DNA from: Prunus persica
Lineage: Eukaryota > Streptophyta > Magnoliopsida > Rosales > Rosaceae
Direction: 5' to 3'
Assembly: GCF_000346465.2 (NCBI RefSeq)
Contig: NC_034009.1
Location: 20,494,600 to 20,558,599 of the forward strand
DNA: 64,000 bases
The notes beneath the pieces were generated by a model. The model saw only the letters and a list, made by a program, of their open reading frames with translations, was not told where the DNA came from and made no database searches. Every line of letters begins with the position of its first letter. Positions within the stretch are counted from its first letter, which is position 1. A program made the position numbers and the translations under genes. Below, piece after piece: positions 23,068 through 33,575 of this stretch.

Positions 23068-24660
23068 CTAGAGACGATTAATTACACAGTTTTTGTGGTG
23101 TAGGAGTTTTGTGACATATTGTGCTCGATATTCATTCATGAATTTCTTGTCCACGGTTTTTGGAATGGGCTGTCCTTGTGCTATTTTATCCATATAGAAC
23201 ATGACGAACATGCCGCAATCCAATCTGCAAATGAAATACGAGATTAGTTTTTTTTTGCTTTTGAATGATTTCAAACTGTAATGAATAGTTGAGTAGACAC
23301 AATTCTTACGAAGATGCACTTTGTTGAGCACATTCCATGTCATCCTCAAATGAAAACTGCAATGGATTTTGCATAATCCATTTGAGAGTGAGTTCTTCAT
23401 TTGGAGTCAAATCTTTTTGTACAAGTGTCGGGGGCCCTTCCTTTTGCTTCACAAGTGTTGGTTTTTTTTTTGTTTCTATGAACACTCGTGCTTGAGGTCT
23501 TATATATTCTAGCCACCCTTCAACAATATTAACCTGTTTAAAGAAGAAGAAAAAAAGAGAAAAATAAATGGTAATCAGTGCATTGCATATTATAGTTTTG
23601 GTCTGAAATTAGGCAGTATGTATAATACAGAAACTGCAATGCAGTTTCTGTTTGTGTTTGTGCTGAGAAATTAAGACAGTTTCATTCCACTTACAAAGTT
23701 TCGAGCAATGTCAATGCACCTTTCTTCTTTTCTACGTCCCAACGATCTAAGTGGATTGTAGTGTCTCCACTTTCGTTCATTTTTGTGAAATGTGAGAAGT
23801 GTGAAGTGGAACTCTTCTTGTGAAATAATCGGGAAGAAAAGAACATTGCATTTCCCGAGTTTTTCAAGTAAGGGTTCATACAGGAACCTGTGCCAAGATG
23901 GCTATAGGAAGCTTTGCATGTAAGCCTGATATCACAGAATGGCAATTTGTTAGTATATATTTTTCGAAAACTGCAGTGCATTGTCTGTTTAAAAAATTTT
24001 GAATTTTTAAAATAATACTTACCCAAGTCCATGTGGACATGTACTGTGGACTCTCTGTCTGCATGGGCTCTATTTTATCCTCCTTTATGTGGATATAGGC
24101 CTCAATAACCTGTTTCACATTGATTGGAGAAAAATGGAATTATAAATGGGGAATATAGGTAGCACAAATAAAAAATACAGTGCAGTGTGTGTTATAGAAT
24201 TGGTAAATACTTACGTTTTGTGACAGTTCCAGGTCCCATACAATATCTTTGAGATCATGGTTTGTCACTTTCTCATCATTGAGTCCTGCCCAAAAGATAT
24301 CACTGCGGATTCGAATACATGAAATTCACAAGATTAGTTTTAGTTTAATTGTAATTAAAAGATGAAAGAATTGTTATTTTGGAATAGAGATGTTACCGAA
24401 GTTGAGTGCTTAAGTAGCGTTTTTCAATTCTTTCCCTGTCCGGCTTTGGAATTTTCTGCCACACCTTTTTCTGACCCCATCCTAGTTTTTTCTTTGTTGG
24501 CTTTTTTTGTCCTTCATCTTCATCACTTGATTGTTGTAGATCCACAGGTATTGAATCATGAAGGCTCGTTCCTTTAGGGGGGTCAGGAATTGGATTTGTG
24601 GCATCGGGCTGAGATGCCTCTTGTGTTAACTGCAGATTGAAAGGAAACTAATTAGAAACT

Positions 24661-24840
24661 TCATTCGATAAAACAGAAACTGCAATGAAGTTTCCATTTC
24701 TGTAAAGCAGATAACACACTGCATTGCAGGAAACGGAAACTGCAATGCAGTTTCCATTTCTGTAAAGCAGATAACACACTGCATTGCAGGAAACGGAAAC
24801 TGCAATGCAGTTTCCATTTCTGTAAAGCAGATAACACACG
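24661..24840. repeat. Three tandem 60-bp units inside a MULE intron
   Basis: Units at 24661, 24721 and 24781 are nearly identical. Each contains AAACTGCAATGCAGTTTCCA and TGTAAAGCAGATAACACACT. They lie between exons of MULE gene 2. Confidence 0.95.
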
Positions 24841-26223
24841 GAAGAGATAAGCTTGAATTGTGGTAGTTCTTCATCATCCTTTTTTGCCTCCTTTTTTGTT
24901 TTCTTATTTTTTTCGTACACATAGCAAGATGCTTGAAGCCTCTTTCTTTCTCTGTTCTTCACCCTTTGTACTCTTGAAGGAACATCAGGTGTTGGAGCAT
25001 CTTGCTTCTTCTCTTCTTCTCTCTCTTCTTGTTGCTTCTCTTCTTCTTTCTTTTCTTCTTCTTTCTCTTCAACTGGTTGTGTTGGTTGTTTTGTAGGCAG
25101 ATCCATCTCCATTTCAAAGATTGTTGGGTCTGACAACAAGCTTTCAATTTCTGCCTTGTACTTTTCTTGAATCTCCTTTTTCTTGGCAATCTTCTCCATG
25201 TCAATACCAGTTTCCTTGCCTTCCAATTCTGCAATCCTCCTTTTCAGATTTTGTATTTCATTAAGCTGAACTGTAGATTCCACTGTCATGGTGGCAGTCA
25301 CACATTCTTCATTATCTAATTTCTCTATGTATGTTGCCAACTCCACTTCCAGCTCCTTTGATCTCTTTTCTGCTTGGATAAATATATCCCACAATTCCTT
25401 CATTTTCTTCTCACTGTCTTCATTTTTTTCATCCTTCCACAGTTGTAATCTTTCCGGGCAAACGAAGCTAGGATCTTGTTGTTGGCGGTAGTTGATTTGG
25501 TCTGTCATGGACTTCACCAAGAGGTCTTGAATTGCATCATCAGGTTTTCCCTCATCATCTTCTTTTTCTTTTTCCTACATATTGAACAGAAACTAATTAG
25601 AAACTGCATTGCATTAGAGGAAACGAAAACCGAAATGCATAATTCACTGTTTAGAGATTCTTATACCTTGTCAAGAGGGTCTCCCTCTTCTCCAGTAGTT
25701 TTTCTCTTTTTATATGTTTTCAAAATACCCTGTACAATGAGATTGAATGATTCAGAAACTGCATTGGATAAAATGCAAACTGCAATGTAGAAAACACAAA
25801 CTGCAATGCACTGTATACAGATTTCAATTACCTTCTCAACAGTGTCTTCCTCTTCCCTGGTAGTTTTTCGCTTTTTAGGAGTTTTGAAAATACCCTGTAC
25901 AATGAGAATGATTTAGCATGGATTCACATTCAAGATACATTAAAACAGAACATGCGATAAATTGCATACCTCGATGTCATTCAAGTCCTTTATTTGGTTG
26001 AATCTTGTGTGGAGTTCCACAAGACTCCATTTAAGAATGGCAGGAGTTTCTTTCTCCTTGCCAAGGATTGGTTGTATGATGTTTGTCCTCTCACACAGTA
26101 GAAACTGCACAGTTCAAAAACAAGATATATCAGAAATTAGGTTGGAAACTGCATAGGATAAAACAGAAACTGCATTGCACTAAATGGAAACTGCATTGCC
26201 TAAAACTCAAAATGCATTGCATA

Positions 26224-26297
26224 AGCCACTGTTTACTTACCAATATTAGGATAGTGCATAAGCCACTGTTTACTTACCAATATTAGGATAGTGCAAC
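26224..26297. repeat. 37-bp tandem duplication spanning a splice donor
   Basis: ATAAGCCACTGTTTACTTAC and the following 17 bases occur twice in tandem. Each copy carries the minus-strand donor GTAAGT, so the exon end of MULE gene 2 has two possible donors. Confidence 0.85.
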
Positions 26298-26368
26298 CCG
26301 AAACAGCTCCTATAGAGGCTTCTCCTCCCTTCTTTGCTTTTGAAACAGCTCTTGCCCACGAATAGCTT

Positions 26369-26455
26369 GAAAGTGTGTCTAGATTCACGCAGTGCTCAAA
26401 TAATTTCCAATGCAAAGTAGATTCACGCAGTGCTCAAATAATTTCCAATGCAAAG
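26369..26455. repeat. 38-bp tandem duplication breaking MULE gene 2
   Basis: AGATTCACGCAGTGCTCAAA and the following 18 bases are repeated twice in tandem within the coding exon. Because 38 is not a multiple of three, the reading frame shifts; the peptide HWKLFEHCVN is encoded once in each of two frames. Confidence 0.9.
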
Positions 26456-27306
26456 TAGATGAAGAGTTGGCAAAAAGGAATGTCATGCACAGCAGAATCA
26501 ATATTAGGCTGACCACCTCCTTGTCGTAATCAACTTCTTCTTCTTCTTCTTCTTCAGCTTCTTTCTTTTCTTTTCCTTTGTTCGTTTTTTTCTTTTGCTC
26601 TGTCTTTGCCTTTTCTTTCTTCGGTTGGTTTGCCAAGGCAATTGTCTTTTGTAATTCTGCTTCTACCTGGTTTTTTGAAGGTTTTCCCTTTTCTCCAAAG
26701 TGCCTTGTTCTGAAGGTAGCAGTGTACCTATCATTGACAAGTTTGACAGATTTGCCTTCATTTGGCAGTCCTAGAATTTGAGTCACTGCATTGCTTGTGA
26801 TTTGGAATGATTTGGTTCCAAATTTGAAGGACTTTGTATCCGGATCAAATTTCTTGAGCAGCTGTGCTAAGTCAATGTCCGACTTATTCATGTTATTCAT
26901 GTCAATTCTTTGGCGGTAAAACAGCTCGATCAAGTTCCAGAAAGGGGTTTTCTTGAGAAGCTTCTTCTGCCTTTCATTGAGCTTGTCCTTTATGTCTCTA
27001 ATGATGCTGTTGAAAGCATAGGCATTGCACCGAAATTGGACATAGTCCGGGTGCTTTGCTTTCCGATCATAGTTTGGCTTTGGCTTTGTTTTGATCCTTT
27101 GAGCCATCGTTTTGATTCTGCGCTTTGGTTGGTTTTCAGCTTCATTCTTTTGTGGTGACATTTCTTGTTCCATTTTGTGATATGCACTGCAGTTTTTGTG
27201 GTCAAAATCTGCAACAAACAACCAGAAACTGCTGCTCAAAATTTGATGTGAAAAGAAACCAAAAGGCAAAAACAGTAGCTAAAACTAATATCAAAACACA
27301 TTTAAA

Positions 27307-28030
27307 TTCATGAGCAGTTATCACATTCCCATAAACCCTAGCAAAAAGCACTCTGAAATTGAATTATGGAACCAGAAACTGCAGTTTCTGGTCAAAATCT
27401 TCTACAAACAACCAGAAATCAAAAAGGCAAAAACAGTAGCTAAAACTAATATCATTTAAATTCATGAGCAGTTATCACATTCCCATAAACCCTAGCAAAA
27501 AGCACTATGAAATTGAATTATGGAACCAGAAACTACATTGCAGTTTCTGGTCAAAATCGAAGACAAACAACCAGAAATCAAAAAGGCAAGAACAGTAGCT
27601 AAAACTAATATCAAAACACATTTAAATTCATGAGCAGTTATCACATTCCCATAAACCCTAGCGAAAAGCACTCTGAAATTGAATTATGGAACCAGAAACT
27701 GCATTGCAGTTTCTGGTCAAAATCGAATACAAACAACCAGAAATCAAAAAGGCAAGAACAGTAGCTAAAACTAATATCAAAACACATTTAAATTCATGAG
27801 CAGTTATCACATTCCCATAAAGCCTAGCAAAAAGAACTCTGAAATTGAATTATGGAACCAGAAACTGCAATGCAGTTTCTGGTTCAAAATTTAGTACAAA
27901 CAACCAGAAATCAAAAATGCAAAGACAGTAGCTAAAACTAATATCAAAACACATTTAACTTCATGAGCAGTTATCACATTCCCATAAACCCTAGCAAAAA
28001 GAACTCTGAAATTGAATTATGGAACCAGAA
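27307..28030. repeat. Five tandem units of about 154-167 bp in the MULE right arm
   Basis: Units begin TTCATGAGCAGTTATCACAT at about 27307, 27461, 27627, 27793 and 27960. Each holds one GAAACTGCA(AT)GCAGTTTC-type palindrome. The left arm has only one clear unit and one degenerate unit, so the array expanded on one side. Confidence 0.93.
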
Positions 28031-28245
28031 ACTGCATTGCAGTTTCTGGTTCAAAATTTAGTACAAACAACCAGAAATTTTGAATCCAACGATTTTGAAT
28101 GGTTAATCCCTATAAACGAAGCAAAACCTAAACGAAGAGTAGTTTTGAATCCAACGATTCATCCATTTTTCCAAAAACTGCATTGCATAAAGAACAACAG
28201 CAAAAATGTGTAATCCCTAAAATCGAAGACAAATCTGTGTTAGAG
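27965..28245. repeat. MULE inverted repeat, right arm
   Basis: Reverse complement of 19583-19866. It includes AAAAATGTGTAATCCCTAAA at about 28203. Confidence 0.9.
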
Positions 28246-28779
28246 GGTCATTTTCTTACTGTTTTTTTCCCAAGAGAGTGAAAATCGCTTCGATAGTCGT
28301 CAGTGGTTGTCGTTGTTGGTGGTGGTTTCTGCTCGTCGTCGTTGCTGCTCGTCGTCGTTGCTGCTCGTTGGTGGTCTTTGCTCGTCGTCGGTGGTCGTTG
28401 CTCGTCGCCGTTCTCGTCGTCTTCGTTTCTGCTCGTTGGTGGTGGTCAGTGTGGAACTAGTCGGTTGCGTTTTTGGAGTGAGAGATGAAAGGTCGCGCGA
28501 AAGGGTTTTTGGAACTGATTCAATTTGAGTAGTGTCATTGTGTGTTGTGTTTTGTGGGAATGTTATGTCGTTTTGACAGTTTTAAGTTTTGGTTTATAAT
28601 TAAATAAACTGTATTTGACAGTTAAGCACAATGGCACATGTAGTAATTTTAGTGTTGTTGGATGTCCTTTTGGTAAAATTAGGTGGCTTTGGTTTTATAT
28701 TAATTAAGCAAAATTCAGTATCTTTCTTCCAAATTAGTTAAGTTTTTTATGAGTTAAAACTAAAGAACCCAAGAATAAA

Positions 28780-29453
28780 TTGGGTTTCGTTGATGGAACT
28801 CTCAAAAAGCTGTCATCGAAATCCAATCCTGATGAACATGCGATGTGGATGCGCTGTAATGACATGGTTTTCTCCTGGATTGTCAACACGCTTGATCCCG
28901 AAATCAGAGATAGTGTCATATATTACACCACAGTCCGTGAAATTTGGGAGGATCTCCATGAACGATTCTCTCAAAGCAATGCTCCTTGTATCTTCCAACT
29001 TCAACGGAGACTTCATAATTGACACAAGACCAATTGTCAGTTGATGCCTATTACACCAAGTTGAAAGGTCTTTGGGATGAACTTGCTTCCTACACAGATT
29101 CTTCTACCTGTACCTGTGTAGCCCACAGTCATCGCAACAAACTCATGCAATTCCTTATGGGATTGAATGAGTCTTACAGTGTTGTTCGTGGCCCAATTCT
29201 CTTGATGAATCCCTTGTTGTCTGTTATGCAAGCATATGCCTCCATCAGCCAAGAAGAAAAGAAACGCACGCTTGGAGCCTCACGAGCCCTGCTGGAACCT
29301 CCGATATTGCTGTCATGGTTGTTAGAATTGGACGCCCTAATCAGAATCGATCCACCAACCATGAGGATCGTCGCACTGACCTGTCAGACTAAAACCGTTC
29401 CCAGACCTCCAACCGTGATGTCCACCGCTTGCAAGGAATTTTCTGTAGCTTAG
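28780..29453 (+). pseudogene. Copia-2 gag, C-terminal part
   Basis: The sequence resumes with LGFVDGTLKKLSSKSNPDEH immediately after the second target duplication, then RCNDMVFSWIVNTLDP and REIWEDLHERFSQSN. A one-base loss near 29020 moves the frame to 29019-29453, which has YYTKLKGLWDELASY and QFLMGLNESYSVVRGPILLM. The zinc knuckle and pol are missing. Confidence 0.85.
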
Positions 29454-29491
29454 TGACGAGAATTGGTTCTTCGAGAGCGAGCAGCGGAGCA

Positions 29492-29665
29492 CCTTTCATC
29501 ACGGTCCTCATTGTGAGGGTTATCAGGTTGACCTCCCTAGGGGCCTAGCCTTTCATGAATATTTCTCTGCGAGTGGACAACAGAGCACCTTTCCTCACGA
29601 TCCTCATTGCGATGGTTGTCAGGTTGACCTCCTTAAGTGCCTAGCCCATGAACATTTCCCTGTGG
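29492..29665. repeat. Tandem duplication of about 90-100 bp in gypsy gag
   Basis: CAGCGGAGCACCTTTCATCA and CAGAGCACCTTTCCTCACGA begin two similar units, each continuing through AGGTTGACCTCC and GCCTAGCC to CATGAA. They are diverged from each other. Confidence 0.75.
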
Positions 29666-30624
29666 GCCCAGTGGGCGCAGATGTCAAGTTGTGGGCCCAG
29701 CCTTTTGCGCACATTGGTCCTTAAACTTAATTTGAATGGGAGATTTCGTCTACTCTGTGTATGGTTCGTAGATGCTTGCGATATGTCGGCAAGCCGATCG
29801 TGTTGTTGTCTCTCTCCTTGTTTGCTTACTCCTGCTTGACCAATGCCAAGGTTTTGAGCCAAGTTTACTTGGTTGAGGAGCCACCTCATCAAATTGTTTT
29901 GGTTGTCCATTCTTTGAGTTAGTTGGTCAACTCTCATATTAAGGTCTACTCACTTTGTGAATCAGGAGGAGAAAAGTGTGTAGAGCCCAATTGCACATGG
30001 GCTAGGGTTTCATTGGAGGTGCACGGGAGCGTGGAGGCAATGGAGCGAATGACTGAAGTTACTCCAAGATTGGGCCAAAGTTGGCAGTGGTAGTGAGCCC
30101 ATCCTAGGTTCCACCATGCTCGGTGGCGGCGCTATGAAGGTGGCTATATCCAGCTGCGGGGCCTTGAGATGGTACGACAACGGTAGAGGTCGGTGCGGTG
30201 GTCCCAGCTGCGAGTCTGACAGGTGGCACGGTGGTTTCAGCCACATGGGGTGGCTGCTGTGGTGCGGCAGCAAGGATTTTCTGCGGGTTCACAACGGTGA
30301 TAGGTGGTGGTGCCACCATGTTGATCTCGAGATAGTGGGAGGAGTGGCTTTGGGCCGTCACGAATTGAGCCATCGCGACGGTCTTGCTCTTAGTTCGCTT
30401 GCTTCCAACCATGGTTGTTTGGAAAGCTTCAGTGGATTGGAAAATAGGAGGAACGGATTCCTTGAGCACGCGTTGAGTATAACTCGTGCTCTCAATGAAA
30501 GCACCAAATGTTTGTGCAAATAATCTCGCAAGAGAATATTCGCTTCTAGATCCTTCAACCTTCGATCTTCCTTCTCTCTCTTCCTCAATTCCTGTAAAAA
30601 AATACCGGAGTAAATAGACCACAC
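29641..30624 (-). pseudogene. gypsy gag remnant
   Basis: After the LTR, the frame starting at 30622 carries SLARLFAQTFGAFIESTSYT and a Pro/Ala/Thr-rich stretch. A lower frame (29937-29641) has VDQLTQRMDNQNNLMRWLLN, a coiled-coil segment typical of plant gypsy gag. Stops separate the frames. A relative of the first part is found on the plus strand near 41850-41900. Confidence 0.6.
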
Positions 30625-31284
30625 CAGGGAGGTGTTGCCCAGAGGCCCTCTGATGCCTAAGTTAGTTCGAGTGTTTGTAGGAAAATAATGGCTAACAAAA
30701 GGGTACGGAGTTGTATGTATAGTGTCAACCGGGCGGTCGGAGCCGTATGGAGAAAATTTGGAGAGCGGAAAGTGGAGAGGGAGAGAGCTTCGGGTATTTT
30801 TCTCGGAATTAGGAGTAGGTTCTTTGAAGTACCGTGAATGATGAATGAAGTCATCTATTTATAGGAGCCTCGGGGCTAGGGTTTCGTAGAGAATAAACTC
30901 TTATTAGGAGAAGTTTATTCTTTACCCAAATTCATAGAGATTGAGTCAAACTTGATTATATCTCCTTATTAGGATAATATCTGAATTAATGATATTATCT
31001 TATTAAATAAAGATAATATTTTATATTATCCCTATAAATTAATTAATTAGTTCAATTAATTAATTTAAGGGATAATCTTCTTTTCCACATGGCGTGCTGT
31101 GATTGGAGACGAAAATATTTGCTCCCACAATTACTTACTAAATCAAAAGCACATTGATCATTTTTAATGCAATTCGTAGTATTTATTTTATTTTATATGT
31201 CTGATACATAATTTTTATTAAACAATATAACAACAATCGAAGGAGATGAATGTTTCAAGCTTAGCGAGTAAACTGAGATGTCTC

Positions 31285-32721
31285 CTAGCAAGTGAGATTG
31301 TCCCCGGGAGCAATACCAAGTTGGTTGCAATATTCAGTGAAATACTCAACACGTTTCTGAACAGTATCAGGGTTTCCACCATCACATTCAAGGGCACCAT
31401 TAATGGCTCGTATTGTTGCACCGAAACCTTCTCCGATGACCGGTCGGACATGGGTCATCCAATACCACAATGCCGTCTTGAAGGCGATGATAGGGTCATT
31501 GGCAACGGTTTCAGGAGAGTTTAATCCGTCAAAGCCAATGCTCTCTCCTGCTGGGCCATAGTTGAAGTTCCATGATAGTTGGATTGGTCCACGCCCGTAA
31601 TAGCCCTTGTTTGACTTGCATGGATATTGTGTGTTGGTCTCATCACAGTAGTCCTTTGAGGGTCCATCTATCTCTTCTATGTAGCAGAAATCTGCACAAT
31701 CAAACATCATGTTGTCTTCAATTTTTGGGATCTTTTGCCAATTGCGTTTTTGGGTTATATGTAAAATAGCACAGTTTAATCAACCTCATATTAATGGCTT
31801 AAATATCTATTTATAGAACAAGGAATGTAACTTTGTAGTTTCTAATAGAAGACAGACTCATCTACAAGGGATGTAACTTTGTAGAGTTTCTACTAGGGGT
31901 GACAATAAATGGAGCAAATCGGGCCAGGGTACACCATTACTATCTCCATTTCCCATTAATTTTTTCTCCATTCCCGTCTCCATATTCATAATATTCAAAT
32001 TGTGGATTCCTCATCATCGTTTCCCCTCATTTTTCAAAAAAAAAAAAAACTATAAAAAAATGAAAATTTTGAACAAGAAAAAAAAAAAGAAAACATCTAT
32101 TTTCTACTTCTATTATTGGAAACATAGTACTGTCAGTTAACTTGATACAAATAAATTAAACCCGTGTCTACACTAAATATACAACTTTAAAAGTGGCGTG
32201 TATAAAGCAATGATCAGGAAAAGTTTGTCATTGATGGAAGTATAAAAATGATAACGCTATTTTATTATACGGCATTGACATATTGTATTAGGAAATTATC
32301 AATCAACTTGTATAAACATATGCATGGTACAAATAGTTTTTTTATTTTACAAATACATGTAAAAAATGAATAAAGTGGAAGAAATAATTGATGAGAGAAT
32401 AAAGAACTTACGAAAAGTCTCATGGGTGACATGGGCAAAGAAGGCAGCAATCTCACGCTTAGAGTCATCAATGGAACCAATCTTACCGAACTGATCATAA
32501 GACTTGAGAGCCTCAAGAAAGGTAGCTCGGGAATAAAAGTTCTTGCCGGCACAGCTTGCATCGGCCTGGCCAATTATGCCGTTGAAGAATTCGGGCGTGA
32601 CGATATCAGCCACCGACACGTCGCTAGTGCTCGGGCTTTGAGCCTCCACATACCCAGCTACAGCTGCAGCTACAATAATAAGGGTTAGAAATATGTTGCT
32701 GGGTACAGTGATTTGAGCCAT
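31285..32721 (-). CDS. GH19 chitinase copy B, chitin-binding domain deleted
   Basis: Exons 32721-32412 and 31691-31285 with the same splice sites as copy A encode 238 residues. The signal peptide ([17 protein letters not shown]...) and the complete GH19 domain are present: HVTHET with the catalytic Glu at residue 101, [21 protein letters not shown] and DNLTC. The hevein-type domain is missing. GYVEAQ runs directly into PSTSDVS, an in-frame loss of 111 bp relative to copy A. The intron is 720 bp against 313 bp. No stop or frameshift is seen, so a secreted, single-domain chitinase is predicted. By sequence it is class IV, although its architecture resembles class II. Confidence 0.93.
31760..32200. 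other. Extra sequence in the intron of chitinase copy B
   Basis: About 400 bp has no counterpart in the copy A intron. It includes two near-copies of AAGGAATGTAACTTTGTAG / AAGGGATGTAACTTTGTAG (about 31821 and 31869) and A-rich runs. The source is not recognised. Confidence 0.6.
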
Positions 32722-32774
32722 TTTGGTTTCTAAGGCAGCGAATGAGTGATGGAGAATGAAGGTAGAGTTGATTA

Positions 32775-32783
32775 TTATTTATA
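32775..32783 (-). promoter_or_regulatory. TATA box of chitinase copy B
   Basis: TATAAATAA on the minus strand, about 55 bp upstream of the ATG, as in copy A. Paired TTGAC cores at about 32913-32927 are also kept. Confidence 0.65.
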
Positions 32784-33575
32784 GTGGAGAAAATGAATAA
32801 TAATGTGGGCAGGGTAGGCCACATGGGTAGTTGTGGGTTTGAATTTTCTGAGTTGGGTTTCAAAGTGGATTTAATTTTCTAGAAGGAGAGGGTTGAGTGA
32901 CTGGTCTCAGAGTTGACTTTTGACTTTAACCATGGATGTAGGACAATTGATCCTCTGTTATGACTTCTCAGGCTCAAATAGAAAGAATAACGTGTGAACT
33001 ATTAACTCAAAAACATGAAGGAAAAAAAAAGTCAAACATTCTAGGCTCCTTCGCAAATTGGTAGATCAACTCCATATATTTAACAGTAAGAATCCTATGT
33101 AGGCAGCGGCATAACCGAAACATCAAATCGGCTGATAATAAAACATATTCTCTTTTTATATATAAAAATATCAATTTGCTAAAGTGGTGGCAATAAAGTT
33201 CATTAATTTCTTGATAAAGTAATGAGTGATGTGTGTATCATGTGTCACACAGAATAATCGTAGTGGAGTCAAAAAACGTACACTTAATTCGGGTGAGCTG
33301 AGTGATAATCACCCCTAGAGTTTTATTTTTTTTATTTCGCTACAAGAAAAATCAACATGTGGGCACAAATATTTGTGGTACTGGATTGGGGTGGCTGTAA
33401 GGGCCATCTGTAACCAATGAGTAATAGACATGCTATTCGAGAATACGATGGGGTGGTGGGCTACTAGAAGAGAAATAAAGAGAGAGGAGAGAGGCATGGG
33501 AGTAAATAGAGATGAATTTTGATTTGTTTTCAGGAAATAATAAGAATGGTAATTTGACGTTTTCAAATTTTGTAT

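Larger units (their letters stand above)
23068..27173 (-). pseudogene. MULE gene 2: coiled-coil protein with C48 (Ulp1-like) peptidase domain
   Basis: The multi-exon gene starts at 27173 (MEQEMSPQKNEAENQPKRR). The first exon has FWNLIELFYRQRIDMNN and FKFGTKSFQITSNAVTQILG, resembling the N-terminal domain (possibly DUF1985-like) of plant Ulp1-type transposon proteins. Lys/Glu-rich and coiled-coil exons follow (25575-24840). The C-terminal exons form a C48 peptidase: His in EEFHFTLLTF (about 23800), Asn in RHYNPL where the catalytic Asp can be, and Cys in LDCGMFVMFY (23200). Introns use GTAAG/AG borders and contain palindromic repeats. A 38-bp tandem duplication at about 26369-26455 shifts the frame. 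The biochemical target is unknown; SUMO-like proteins are the family's usual substrates. Confidence 0.8.
19118..28770. mobile_element. MULE (Mutator-like) element with transposase and C48 peptidase genes, 9,653 bp
   Basis: The element is flanked by a perfect 9-bp duplication AAGAATAAA (19109-19117 and 28771-28779), the Mutator hallmark, and it splits a copia gag frame. The outermost ends are weakly inverted: TTAGGTTTTAGACATAATTA versus TTTAGTTTTAACTCATAAAA. An internal inverted pair, 19583-19866 and 27965-28245, is highly similar. Inside are a MuDR-type transposase (+) and, convergent to it, a coiled-coil/Ulp1-like gene (-). This two-gene layout matches the Ulp1-bearing (Kaonashi-like) MULE group of plants. 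The transposase and the second gene each carry a frame break, so this copy is probably no longer autonomous. Confidence 0.93.
18703..29453 (+). mobile_element. Copia-2: Ty1/copia fragment split by the MULE
   Basis: A 5' LTR, a primer-binding site and the first part of gag lie at 18703-19117, and gag continues at 28780-29453. The intervening 9.65 kb is a MULE with a 9-bp target duplication. Downstream of about 29453 the sequence changes to a minus-strand gypsy element, so pol and the 3' LTR are missing. Confidence 0.85.
29454..31129 (-). mobile_element. gypsy fragment: LTR plus partial gag (minus strand)
   Basis: On the minus strand the LTR begins TGTGGGAGCAAATATTTTCG at 31129 and ends near 30625, with a TATA-like CTATAAATAG at about 30858. 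Gag sequence follows to about 29460. The LTR is homologous to the one at 37191-41760 on the opposite strand. The element is cut off where Copia-2 gag begins; pol and the second LTR are missing. Confidence 0.75.

Noticed and set aside
28278..28528. Val/Ser/Arg-rich frames in three phases
   Set aside because: They arise from GTCGTTGCT-type trinucleotide-like repeats at the MULE right end. All three frames are open for the same reason.
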